From positions 108,834-172,833 of the forward strand of contig NZ_JXDG01000056.1 in the NCBI RefSeq assembly GCF_000820515.1: a stretch of DNA of 64,000 nucleotides, given 5' to 3'. Made by a program: the position numbers and the translations under genes. The first letter of the stretch is position 1. Every line of letters starts with the position of its first letter. Source of the DNA: Pseudomonas batumici. Its GTDB lineage: Bacteria; Pseudomonadota; Gammaproteobacteria; Pseudomonadales; Pseudomonadaceae. The notes below the pieces were generated by a model. That model had not been told where the DNA came from and ran no database searches. It was given only the letters and a program-made list of their open reading frames with translations. Of this stretch, positions 1 to 7,566 are shown one piece after another.

Positions 1-663
1 CGTCAAGCCGTTCTGTTCCAGGAACTTGTTGGTCCGGCTGAAATGCCCGCAGCCGATAAAACCGCGATAGGCCGACAACGGCGACGGATGCACCGACTTC
101 AACACCAGGTGCTTGGTCGCATCGATCAGCTTCTGCTTGCCCTGGGCATGGGCGCCCCACAACAGGAACACCAGTTTGTCCTGGCGCTCGCTGACCACCT
201 CGATGATCCGGTCAGTAAACAATTGCCAGCCACGATTGGCGTGTGACGCGGCATTGCCGCGTTCCACGGTCATGGTGGTGTTGAGCAGCAACACCCCCTG
301 CTCGGCCCAGCTTTGCAGGTAGCCGTGGTTGGGGATGTCGATGTTCAGGTCGCGCTGCAGCTCTTTATAGATATTGACCAGCGACGGTGGCGCCGGGACA
401 CCCGGTTGCACCGAAAAGCACAGGCCGTGGGCCTGGCCGGGACCGTGGTAGGGGTCCTGACCGATGATCACCACTTTCACCTTGTCCAGCGGCGTGCTGT
501 TCATGGCATTGAAGATCAGCGGGCCCGGCGGGTAGATCTCCTTGCCGGCGGCATACTCCTGGCGCAGGAATTCTCGCAACTCGCTCATGTAGGGCTTGTC
601 GAACTCCTCACGCAGGGCCTGCTTCCAGCTGGGCTCGAGTTTGATGCGGTCGTCGTCGGTCAT
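1..663 (-). CDS. ung: Uracil-DNA glycosylase, 3' end cut by window edge
   Basis: Family 1 uracil-DNA glycosylase, which removes uracil from DNA to start base excision repair in the cytoplasm. Reading leftwards from the ATG at 661-663, the protein contains the catalytic water-activating motif GQDPYHGPGQA, a central LLLNTTMTVE stretch, and the HPSPLSAYRGF minor-groove loop with its essential His. About 221 codons are present with no stop, so only about ten residues should lie beyond position 1 for a usual length near 230. It is divergent from the hydratase-family gene at 794. Family assignment is secure from these motifs. Confidence 0.95.
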   Translation of the reverse strand, partial: MTDDDRIKLEPSWKQALREEFDKPYMSELREFLRQEYAAGKEIYPPGPLIFNAMNSTPLDKVKVVIIGQDPYHGPGQAHGLCFSVQPGVPAPPSLVNIYKELQRDLNIDIPNHGYLQSWAEQGVLLLNTTMTVERGNAASHANRGWQLFTDRIIEVVSERQDKLVFLLWGAHAQGKQKLIDATKHLVLKSVHPSPLSAYRGFIGCGHFSRTNKFLEQNGLT

Positions 664-793
664 TATCGTGTCCGGAAATAACAATGGGGCGGACACTAGG
701 AAAGCCCATCACGCTTGTCAATTGATCCGACACAGAACCGGCACTTTCCCACACAAGGATCATACTGTGTATTCAACGAGTAGCGAGGTCACG

Positions 794-1906
794 ATGAACC
801 TGCATTTCGAAGAACTCACCGGTATCGACGGCGCCTGCCTGGGCATCGCCACACTGGACGCCGAACACACCCTCAATGCGCTTTCACTGCCGATGATCCA
901 GGATCTGGACGAACGCCTGGAGACCTGGGCGCGGGATCCGAACATTGTCTGTGTGCTGCTGCGCGGCAACGGCACCAGGGCCTTCTGCGCCGGGGGCGAG
1001 GTGCGCAGCCTGGCGCAGGCGTGCCAGGCGCATCCCGGGGCGGTGCCGCCGCTGGCCAGCGTGTTCTTTGCCTCGGAGTATCGACTCGACTATCGCCTGC
1101 ATACCTATCCCAAACCCGTGCTGTGCTGGGCCCATGGTTATGTCCTCGGCGGCGGCATGGGCCTGCTGCAAGGCGCGCGCATCCGCATCGTCACCCCGAG
1201 CAGCCGTCTGGCAATGCCCGAGATCGGCATCGGCTTGTACCCGGATGTCGGCGCCAGTTGGTTTCTGTCGCGCCTGCCTGGCAAGCTGGGGCTGTTCCTC
1301 GGCCTCACCGGCGCGCAGATGAACGGTCGCGACGCCATCGACCTGGGACTGGCCGACCGGCTACTGGCCGACGACCAGCAGGAAGAACTGATCGAAGGGC
1401 TGTTGCGGCTCAATTGGCAGGAACAGACGGCGATACAACTCAACAGCCTGCTCAAGGCACTGGAACATCAGGCCCGGGAGCAACAGCCGGCGGCCCAGTG
1501 GCTGCCGCTGCGCGAACGCATCGATGCGCTGCTGGATGTCGGCGATGTGCGCTGTGCCTGGAAGGCCATTGCGCAGCTGGTCGAAGACGCCGACAAACGC
1601 CTGGGCCGGGCAGCCAGGCAGCTCAAGGAAGGCTGCCCGCTGACCGCGCACCTGGTGTGGGAACAGATCGCTCGCGCCCGGCACCTGTCCCTGGCGCAGG
1701 TGTTCCAGATGGAATACACCCTGAGCCTCAACTGCTGCCGTCACCCGGAATTCAGTGAAGGCGTGCGGGCGCGACTGATCGACAAGGACGGCGAACCGCG
1801 CTGGCACTGGCCGGATATCGGCGCCGTGCCGGAAGCGGTGGTCGAGGCGCATTTCCACAAGGCCTGGGAGGGACGCCATCCGCTGGCGGACTTGTCAGAC
1901 TACTGA
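794..1906 (+). CDS. Enoyl-CoA hydratase/isomerase family protein, 3-hydroxyisobutyryl-CoA hydrolase type
   Basis: 370-residue crotonase-fold protein, longer than simple enoyl-CoA hydratases (about 260) and matching the hydrolase subgroup that cleaves 3-hydroxyisobutyryl-CoA in valine breakdown. The oxyanion-hole segments FCAGGEV (about 64-70) and HGYVLGGGMG (about 114-123) are intact. The subgroup signature PEIGIGLYPDVG (about 142-153) supplies the expected acidic residues E143 and D151. The C-terminal 150 residues form the helical extension typical of this subgroup. The ATG at 794 begins the homologous part; the open frame upstream (from 596) overlaps ung and is not homologous. The exact substrate is inferred. 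Confidence 0.85.
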   Translation: MNLHFEELTGIDGACLGIATLDAEHTLNALSLPMIQDLDERLETWARDPNIVCVLLRGNGTRAFCAGGEVRSLAQACQAHPGAVPPLASVFFASEYRLDYRLHTYPKPVLCWAHGYVLGGGMGLLQGARIRIVTPSSRLAMPEIGIGLYPDVGASWFLSRLPGKLGLFLGLTGAQMNGRDAIDLGLADRLLADDQQEELIEGLLRLNWQEQTAIQLNSLLKALEHQAREQQPAAQWLPLRERIDALLDVGDVRCAWKAIAQLVEDADKRLGRAARQLKEGCPLTAHLVWEQIARARHLSLAQVFQMEYTLSLNCCRHPEFSEGVRARLIDKDGEPRWHWPDIGAVPEAVVEAHFHKAWEGRHPLADLSDY

Positions 1907-1927
1907 GCAGCGCCTCGCGTTGTCCCG

Positions 1928-2239
1928 CTAGTCCTCCCGACCGCCATGATCATGACCGCGGCCGTGGCGACCGTGACCGCCATCATCGTCGTCACCGCGC
2001 CACCGATGCTCATGCCGCTCCCAACCCCGGTGCGGATAAGGGCGGTAGGCCGGCGCGTAATAGCGTGGTCCGGGCACATAGTAGTCACGGCGGTAGTAGG
2101 AACCGCCGCCGTAGTAATAGGCCGGTGCCGGTGCGGTGTAGACATCGGAACGGTAGTAGGTAGGCCCTTCATCGTAGTAGGGCACGCACGCGGACAGCGC
2201 CAGGGACAGGCTTGCAGCGAGAAGGATTCGAGGGTGCAT
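1928..2239 (-). CDS. Small Tyr/His/Asp-rich lipoprotein
   Basis: 103-residue predicted lipoprotein. A GGGAGG-type ribosome site precedes the ATG at 2237-2239. The first 19 residues form a signal peptide ending in the lipobox LSAC (Cys about 19). The mature part is low in complexity: a Tyr/Pro/Gly-rich section (YYYGGGSYYRRDYY) followed by a His/Asp/Gly/Arg-rich tail with a run of four Asp. It is convergent with the hydratase gene, 21 bp away. I do not recognise a function; the His/Asp tail could bind metal, but that is only suggested by composition. Confidence 0.75.
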   Translation of the reverse strand: MHPRILLAASLSLALSACVPYYDEGPTYYRSDVYTAPAPAYYYGGGSYYRRDYYVPGPRYYAPAYRPYPHRGWERHEHRWRGDDDDGGHGRHGRGHDHGGRED

Positions 2240-2397
2240 GGCGGCCTCCCGGACCGCGAAAAGGCATCGGACAGCGACGCTGACCGACGTAGGCGGGCCA
2301 ATCGCCCGCCTACACCTGATCAGACCGCAAAACCCTCGACGAGTGCCCTGAAGGCAAAAATTTCCTGTCGCTATCGACAGGAAAAATTCCGCCAACC

Positions 2398-2483
2398 CTG
2401 TGGGAGCCGGCTTGCCGGCGATGAGGCCGGTGAGTCTTGCATCGTCTGCCTGGCCGCCATCGCCGGCAAGCCGGCTCCCACAG
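2398..2483. repeat. Paired REP element, GCCGGC class
   Basis: Two inverted copies of the Pseudomonas REP unit, ctgtgggagccggcttgcc at the left and its complement at the right, around a spacer of about 35 bp. It lies downstream of the coiled-coil gene and can fold into a long hairpin on either strand. The same unit recurs many times in this window. Confidence 0.92.
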
Positions 2484-2497
2484 TTGATCGTGCAGGC

Positions 2498-3340
2498 TCA
2501 AGGCCGTGCGCTGATCTGATCCTGCAGGTTCTGGATCTGGCTCTGCAGGGTGTTGATATTGCGCGTGACCTGCCCACGGAAAGCATCGAACTCGGCCGTA
2601 TTGGCGCCAGCCTGTCCGCCCGCGGCCTGCCGGTTGTCCTGCTGGCTCTTGAGCACGATCAGCTCCTGCTCGATGCGCTCGAGCGCCGCGCTGGAATTAC
2701 CCTGTTTTTTCAAGGCGGCAATCTCGGCGGCATTGCTCTTCAATTGCGCGTCGATCTTGCCGGCGTCGCCATCAGCGCCTTTCAGGCTGGCCAGCTCCGC
2801 CGCCAGGCTTTTGACCTGCGCCTGCAACTGGGTGTTGGCGGTCTGCTGCTCCGCCGTCTGCGCGCTCATCTGCTGCAACCGTTGCTCCAGGCCCGTCGCC
2901 TGCCCGGCAACGCCCTGCTGCTGGCGGCCCTGCTCGAGCAACTTGCCTTCGAGCTGGCGGATCTGCAACTTCAGCGCTTCGCTGTCGCTGTTGACGCTCG
3001 ACTCGCTGGCGACCACCTTCCCGGAAATCGCCTGCAAGCGCCCCGCCGCTTCCTCGCTGATGCGCGCGAAGCTTTCCTGGGTCGCCACCAGTTGCTGCTC
3101 CATCAGGGAAATCTGCTGGAAACTCCACCAGGCAAGGCCGGCGAAGGCAATGAACAAGGCCCCGACCAACGCCCACAATGGCCCGGTGCTCGGCACCTTG
3201 ACCTTGAGCCGTGGCGTGGCGGCAACCTGGTTACGGCTGCGCTCGTGCGCGGGCGCGGCGCCCACATGATCGTCATGGTCGTCCACGTCGGCACGCAGGC
3301 TGGGCACATCATCGAAATCGTCGTTGGCATCGTTACGCAT
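2498..3340 (-). CDS. Inner-membrane coiled-coil protein of unknown function
   Basis: 280-residue protein with an acidic cytoplasmic N-terminus (about 1-50, rich in Asp), one membrane segment (about 53-74, LWALVGALFIAFAGLAWW), then a long Gln/Ala/Glu-rich coiled coil to the C-terminus. The topology suggests a single-pass protein with a large periplasmic coiled coil. Start is the ATG at 3338-3340, preceded by AAAGG at good spacing. Homologues occur next to ung in other pseudomonads, as far as I recall, without an assigned role. No enzymatic motif is visible. It might be structural or a scaffold. Confidence 0.8.
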   Translation of the reverse strand: MRNDANDDFDDVPSLRADVDDHDDHVGAAPAHERSRNQVAATPRLKVKVPSTGPLWALVGALFIAFAGLAWWSFQQISLMEQQLVATQESFARISEEAAGRLQAISGKVVASESSVNSDSEALKLQIRQLEGKLLEQGRQQQGVAGQATGLEQRLQQMSAQTAEQQTANTQLQAQVKSLAAELASLKGADGDAGKIDAQLKSNAAEIAALKKQGNSSAALERIEQELIVLKSQQDNRQAAGGQAGANTAEFDAFRGQVTRNINTLQSQIQNLQDQISARP

Positions 3341-3454
3341 GAAGGAACCTTTCTGAACCGCGGTGATAGCGAAGTACGGCGAGTATAACCCCCTGACTCG
3401 CCACTCTGATCGACCCTGAACCCGGAACCGGGTTCAGTCGTGGTAACCGAATAT

Positions 3455-4453
3455 TCAACCCGCCGCCGGCTCCTGGGCTTTCCACCAGGCACAGAACTCG
3501 TCGAGGGCCGCCCACAGGCTGACCTTGGGGTCGTAACCCAGATAATGCCGTGCCCGGCTGATGTCCAGGGTGAAATCCTTGTTCATCACCTGCATGCCCA
3601 GACGCGACAGGGTCGGCTCCGGGCGCCCCGGCCAGAGGGCGCAGGCACTTTCATTCAAGGCGGCGACGCTATAAGCCAGGCCGTAGGAACGGTAGCGGGT
3701 CACTTGTGGCACCTGCATCTGGCGCATCACGTAGTTCACCACATCCCACAACGGAATGGGGCTGCCGTTGCTGATATTGTAGGCCTTGCCCAGGGCCGGC
3801 TCGCCGACCTGCAGGCTGCTCAGCAAGGCTTCATTGAGATTGTGCACGCTGGTGAAATCGACTTTGTTCAGGCCGTTGCCGACAATCGACAGGCGCCCCT
3901 TGCGCTGCATCTTCAGCAGCCGCGGGAAGATGCTCATGTCGCCGGCGCCGGTGACGAAGCGCGGGCGTAGCGCCAGCACTTCAAGCCCGAACTCCTGGGC
4001 CCCGAAGACCTTCTGTTCGGCCAGGTACTTGGTCGCCGCGTAAGGGTGCTTGAAACGCTTGGGCACCTGCTCCTCGGTCAACCCCAGGTGCGAGCGACCG
4101 TCGAAGTAGATCGACGGCGACGACAGGTGCACCAGGCGCCGGACCTGCTGCTTGAGGCAGGCCTCGACCACATTCTCGGTGACCAGCACATTGCCCTGGT
4201 GGAAATCCTGATAGCGTCCCCACAACCCCACCGCGCCGGCACAATGCACCACGGCCTCGACATCGCGGCACAGCTCGCGCACCAACTGCGGGTCCGTCAG
4301 GTCGCCCTGGACGAACTCGGCGCCACGCCGTACCAGATGTTCGACGCTCTCGGCCCGGCGTCCATTGACCCGCACCTCATGGCCCTGCTCCAGGGCGCAA
4401 CGCGCAAAGCGCCCGCCAATGAAGCCGCTTGCGCCGGTGACCAGAATTTTCAT
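3455..4453 (-). CDS. NAD-dependent epimerase/dehydratase family protein
   Basis: Extended short-chain dehydrogenase of about 332 residues. The dinucleotide-binding motif TGASGFIGGR lies at the N-terminus, followed by GDLTD, a VVHCAGAVG strand, and the catalytic YAATKYLAEQ (Tyr-x3-Lys) near residue 145. It resembles 3-beta-hydroxysteroid dehydrogenase/isomerase-like members of the family, but the substrate is unknown. I chose the ATG at 4453 (MKILVTG) because GTGGAG sits at ribosome-site spacing; an in-frame GTG at 4465 is less likely. It lies downstream of argP on the same strand, about 50 bp away. Confidence 0.85.
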   Translation of the reverse strand: MKILVTGASGFIGGRFARCALEQGHEVRVNGRRAESVEHLVRRGAEFVQGDLTDPQLVRELCRDVEAVVHCAGAVGLWGRYQDFHQGNVLVTENVVEACLKQQVRRLVHLSSPSIYFDGRSHLGLTEEQVPKRFKHPYAATKYLAEQKVFGAQEFGLEVLALRPRFVTGAGDMSIFPRLLKMQRKGRLSIVGNGLNKVDFTSVHNLNEALLSSLQVGEPALGKAYNISNGSPIPLWDVVNYVMRQMQVPQVTRYRSYGLAYSVAALNESACALWPGRPEPTLSRLGMQVMNKDFTLDISRARHYLGYDPKVSLWAALDEFCAWWKAQEPAAG

Positions 4454-4505
4454 CGTTTGCTCCACATACCTTGATTCGTCCTGCCTGCTACTTGAACGCC
4501 GCCCA

Positions 4506-5399
4506 TCATGCCAAAGGCACCAACCACCGCGCCGCCGAACGCGCCAGATGCTCGGTCAACTGCCCGAGCAATTGCCCGCCGTTGCGCCAATGATGCCAGT
4601 ACAACGGCACATCGATGGTTTTATCCGCGATCAATTCCACCAGCGTGCCCCGGGCCAGTTGCTCGCGCACCTGCAACTCGGGCACCAGCCCCCAGCCCAG
4701 GCCGGCCTCGGTCAGGCGTATGAAGCCTTCCGACGATGGGCACAAATGATGTTCGAAACCACCCTCCACGCCCAGTGCCGCGAGGTAACGGTGTTGCAGG
4801 AAGTCGTCCGGGCCGAACACCAGTGCCGGCGTCCGGGCCAGCGTCTGCGCGTCGATCCCCCGGGGAAAGTGCCGGGCGATAAACGCCGGGCTGGCCAGCG
4901 CCCGGTAGCGCATGGCCCCCAGCAGGATGCTGCGTGCGCCGGCCACCGGGCGCTCACTGGCACACACGCAAGCGGCGACCTCACCGGCGCGCATGCGCTT
5001 GAGGCCCACGGTCTGGTCCTCCACCACCAGGTCCAGCAGCACGTGCTGGCGGGCACAGAAATCCCCCACCGCCTCGCCCCACCAGGTCGCCAGGCTGTCG
5101 GCATTGAGGGCGACGCGCAAGCGCTCCGGCAGACCGTCCTCATCCAGCGCTGGTACCTGGCTCTGCAAGTCGCGCTCGAGCAAACGCACCTGCTGCACAT
5201 GGTTGAGCAGGCGCCGGCCGATCTCGGTCGGACTCGGCGGCGTGGCCCGCACCAGCACCGGCTGGCCGACGCGGGCCTCGAGCAACTTGATCCGCTGGGA
5301 AATCGCCGATTGCGACAACCCCAGCACCTGGGCCGCCCGCTCGAAGCCGGCCTGCTCGACCACGGCCGCCAGCGCGGAGAGCAATTTGTAGTCGAACAT
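4506..5399 (-). CDS. argP: LysR-type regulator ArgP/IciA
   Basis: 297-residue LysR family regulator. The N-terminal winged helix-turn-helix (about 4-60) reads AAQVLGLSQSAISQRIKLLE, followed by the effector-binding domain. It matches ArgP (IciA), which senses Arg/Lys and activates the arginine exporter. The placement fits: it is divergent from an ACT-domain gene and a LysE/ArgO exporter at 5902, an order recognised from P. aeruginosa (iciA, ACT protein, exporter, sodB, bifA). The shared intergenic region (5400-5494) is the likely site of autoregulation and activation. Confidence 0.88.
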   Translation of the reverse strand: MFDYKLLSALAAVVEQAGFERAAQVLGLSQSAISQRIKLLEARVGQPVLVRATPPSPTEIGRRLLNHVQQVRLLERDLQSQVPALDEDGLPERLRVALNADSLATWWGEAVGDFCARQHVLLDLVVEDQTVGLKRMRAGEVAACVCASERPVAGARSILLGAMRYRALASPAFIARHFPRGIDAQTLARTPALVFGPDDFLQHRYLAALGVEGGFEHHLCPSSEGFIRLTEAGLGWGLVPELQVREQLARGTLVELIADKTIDVPLYWHHWRNGGQLLGQLTEHLARSAARWLVPLA

Positions 5400-5494
5400 C
5401 AGTTTTCCTAATGGGCGATCAGCACTATTGGTTTTTCTTATACAGCATCACCCCGCAAAATGCCCCCATTCACTGCTTATCCGAGGACACCGAC

Positions 5495-5896
5495 ATGGCC
5501 GGCGAAACTTCCCTGAGCGTGCTGCTACGCAGCATGAGCCCCGAGCTCAACGAGGGCGACTACGTCTTCTGCTCCCTGACCGACGCGAACCTGCTCAAGG
5601 GCCGCGAGCCCATCGGCAGCTTTCGCGAACGCGAAGGCCTGACCGTGATCCTGCGGCGCGAAGACGCCCAGGCCCTGGGCCTGCCGTTCGACTACCTGGC
5701 GGCCTGGATCACCCTCAACGTGCACTCGGCCCTGGAAGCAGTCGGCCTGACCGCCGCCTTCGCCGGCGCCCTGGGCAAGGCCGGCATCAGCTGCAATGTG
5801 ATCGCTGGCTATTACCACGACCACCTGTTCGTCGGTCGCGACGACGCCGGGCGCGCCATGCACGTCCTGCGGCAACTGGCCGAACACGGGGAGTAA
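5495..5896 (+). CDS. ACT-domain protein
   Basis: 133-residue protein consisting of an ACT-type regulatory domain, the fold that binds free amino acids. The stretches GDYVFCSLTDANLLK (N-terminal) and ISCNVIAGYYHDHLFV (C-terminal) resemble the two halves of small stand-alone ACT proteins in proteobacteria. I place the start at the ATG at 5495 behind GAGGAC; the open frame upstream (from 5411) is not conserved in character. It is followed after 5 bp by the LysE/ArgO exporter and probably shares its transcript, so a role in sensing basic amino acids is plausible but inferred. Confidence 0.8.
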   Translation: MAGETSLSVLLRSMSPELNEGDYVFCSLTDANLLKGREPIGSFREREGLTVILRREDAQALGLPFDYLAAWITLNVHSALEAVGLTAAFAGALGKAGISCNVIAGYYHDHLFVGRDDAGRAMHVLRQLAEHGE

Positions 5897-5901
5897 CCGG
5901 C

Positions 5902-6504
5902 ATGTGGCAGAGCTATATGAACGGAATGCTGGTGGCCGCCGGATTGATCATGGCGATCGGCACCCAGAACGCCTTTGTCCTGGCCCAGAGCCTGCGCCGC
6001 GAACATCACCTGCCGGTGGCGGCCCTGTGCGTGCTGTGCGATGCAATCCTGGTAGCGGCGGGGGTTTTCGGCCTGGCCACCGTCCTGGCGCACAACCCGA
6101 CGTTGCTGGCACTCGCCCGCTGGGGCGGCGCGGCCTTTCTGCTCTGGTATGGCAGCCTGGCGCTGCGCCGGGCCTGCTCGCGCCAGAGCCTGCAGCAAGG
6201 CGACGGCCAGACGGTGCGTTCCCTGCGCGCCGTGCTGCTCAGTGCCCTGGCGGTGACCCTGCTCAACCCCCACGTGTACCTCGACACCGTGCTGCTGATC
6301 GGCTCCCTCGGTGCCCAGCAGGCCGAGCCCGGCGCCTACGTGATGGGCGCGGCCAGCGCGTCCTTGCTCTGGTTCTTCAGCCTCGCCCTGGGCGCGGCGT
6401 GGCTGGCCCCCTGGCTGGCGCGCCCGGGCACCTGGCGCCTGCTCGACCTGCTGGTGGCGGTCATGATGTTCAGCGTCGCCGCCCAACTGATCAGTGCCGG
6501 CTGA
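5902..6504 (+). CDS. LysE/ArgO-family amino acid exporter
   Basis: 200-residue inner-membrane protein with about six hydrophobic segments. The LysE-family N-terminal signature AIGTQNAFVLAQ is near residue 20, and the mid-protein motif LLNPHVYLD is near residue 115. The family exports arginine or lysine to prevent toxic build-up, typically under ArgP control; argP lies divergently upstream. GGGGAG precedes the ATG at 5902. Substrate (Arg versus Lys) cannot be settled from sequence. Confidence 0.88.
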   Translation: MWQSYMNGMLVAAGLIMAIGTQNAFVLAQSLRREHHLPVAALCVLCDAILVAAGVFGLATVLAHNPTLLALARWGGAAFLLWYGSLALRRACSRQSLQQGDGQTVRSLRAVLLSALAVTLLNPHVYLDTVLLIGSLGAQQAEPGAYVMGAASASLLWFFSLALGAAWLAPWLARPGTWRLLDLLVAVMMFSVAAQLISAG

Positions 6505-6569
6505 CTGACTCCAAAGGCTCTGGAGCCTCTATTCCACACAGTTGTTGCGTGGTTAAGCGGCCACCCCGG

Positions 6570-6578
6570 TGCTATGAT
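6570..6578 (+). promoter_or_regulatory. Candidate extended -10 promoter for sodB
   Basis: TGCTATGAT gives an extended -10 (TGn plus TATGAT) about 105 bp upstream of the sodB ATG. The -35 region (around 6550, TGGTTA) is poor, which extended -10 promoters tolerate. No clear Fur box was found here; sodB in pseudomonads is usually controlled by iron through PrrF small RNAs, which could not be checked. Confidence 0.4.
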
Positions 6579-6682
6579 TCGAGACTTGCGCCGCAAAGAG
6601 TACAAACTCCCCGGCGCACGTCTGTATGGCCGCCGTGATCGGCCTTGCGCTCACCGCAACTGACCTGATTAGGAGAATCACC

Positions 6683-7279
6683 ATGGCTTTCGAATTGCCT
6701 CCGCTGCCTTATGCACATGACGCCCTGCAGCCGCACATCTCCAAGGAAACCCTGGAGTACCACCACGACAAGCACCACAACACCTATGTCGTGAACCTGA
6801 ACAACCTGGTGCCAGGCACCGAGTTCGAAGGCAAGACCCTGGAAGAAATCGTCAAGTCTTCCTCCGGCGGCATCTTCAACAACGCCGCTCAGGTCTGGAA
6901 CCACACCTTCTACTGGAACTGCCTGGCGCCAAACGCCGGCGGCCAACCGACCGGCAAGCTGGCTGAAGCCATCAACGCCGCATTCGGTTCCTTCGACAAG
7001 TTCAAGGAAGAGTTCACCAAGACTTCCGTCGGCACCTTCGGTTCCGGCTGGGGCTGGCTGGTGAAGAAAGCCGACGGTTCCCTGGCCCTGGCCAGCACCA
7101 TCGGCGCCGGCAACCCGCTGACCAGCGGCGACACCCCGCTGCTGACCTGCGACGTCTGGGAACACGCCTACTACATCGACTACCGCAACCTGCGTCCGAA
7201 GTATGTCGAGGCGTTCTGGAACCTGGTGAACTGGAAATTCGTCGCCGAGCAGTTCGAAGGCAAAACCTTCACCGCTTGA
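6683..7279 (+). CDS. sodB: Superoxide dismutase, Fe type
   Basis: 198-residue cytoplasmic superoxide dismutase converting superoxide to hydrogen peroxide and oxygen. The four metal ligands fall at the expected places: H27, H74 (NHTFYWN), D157 and H161 (DVWEHAYY). Gln70 in NNAAQVWNHTFYWN is the active-site glutamine position typical of iron enzymes. The start is the ATG at 6683, after AGGAGAATCACC. It sits between the amino acid exporter and bifA, as in P. aeruginosa. A strong terminator follows at 7297. Confidence 0.97.
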   Translation: MAFELPPLPYAHDALQPHISKETLEYHHDKHHNTYVVNLNNLVPGTEFEGKTLEEIVKSSSGGIFNNAAQVWNHTFYWNCLAPNAGGQPTGKLAEAINAAFGSFDKFKEEFTKTSVGTFGSGWGWLVKKADGSLALASTIGAGNPLTSGDTPLLTCDVWEHAYYIDYRNLRPKYVEAFWNLVNWKFVAEQFEGKTFTA

Positions 7280-7296
7280 GATTGAATCCGTTTCAC

Positions 7297-7326
7297 AAAA
7301 AAACCCGGCATTGCCGGGTTTTTTTA
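7297..7326 (+). terminator. Rho-independent terminator of sodB
   Basis: Stem aacccggca/tgccgggtt with a very short loop, flanked by A and T runs, 18 bp after the sodB stop. Confidence 0.92.
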
Positions 7327-7566
7327 TGCCTCCCGCGCTGGCAGGAACTAACCTGAATAATCCGGGAAAATGCGCCGCCGCACCCTCAAGTAGAAGGCCT
7401 TGGCGACCGACACAGTATCAATGGCCAGGAACGGCCTGGGCATAGTCTATTCGGCCAAGCATGAGCAGCGGTTCTCGTCGCTCGCATTGTCCCTTTGACT
7501 GACCGGGCCGGATTGCCAATACTCATGGCAACTTGATGCCATCCGCACGGAACAAGGAATAGCCCT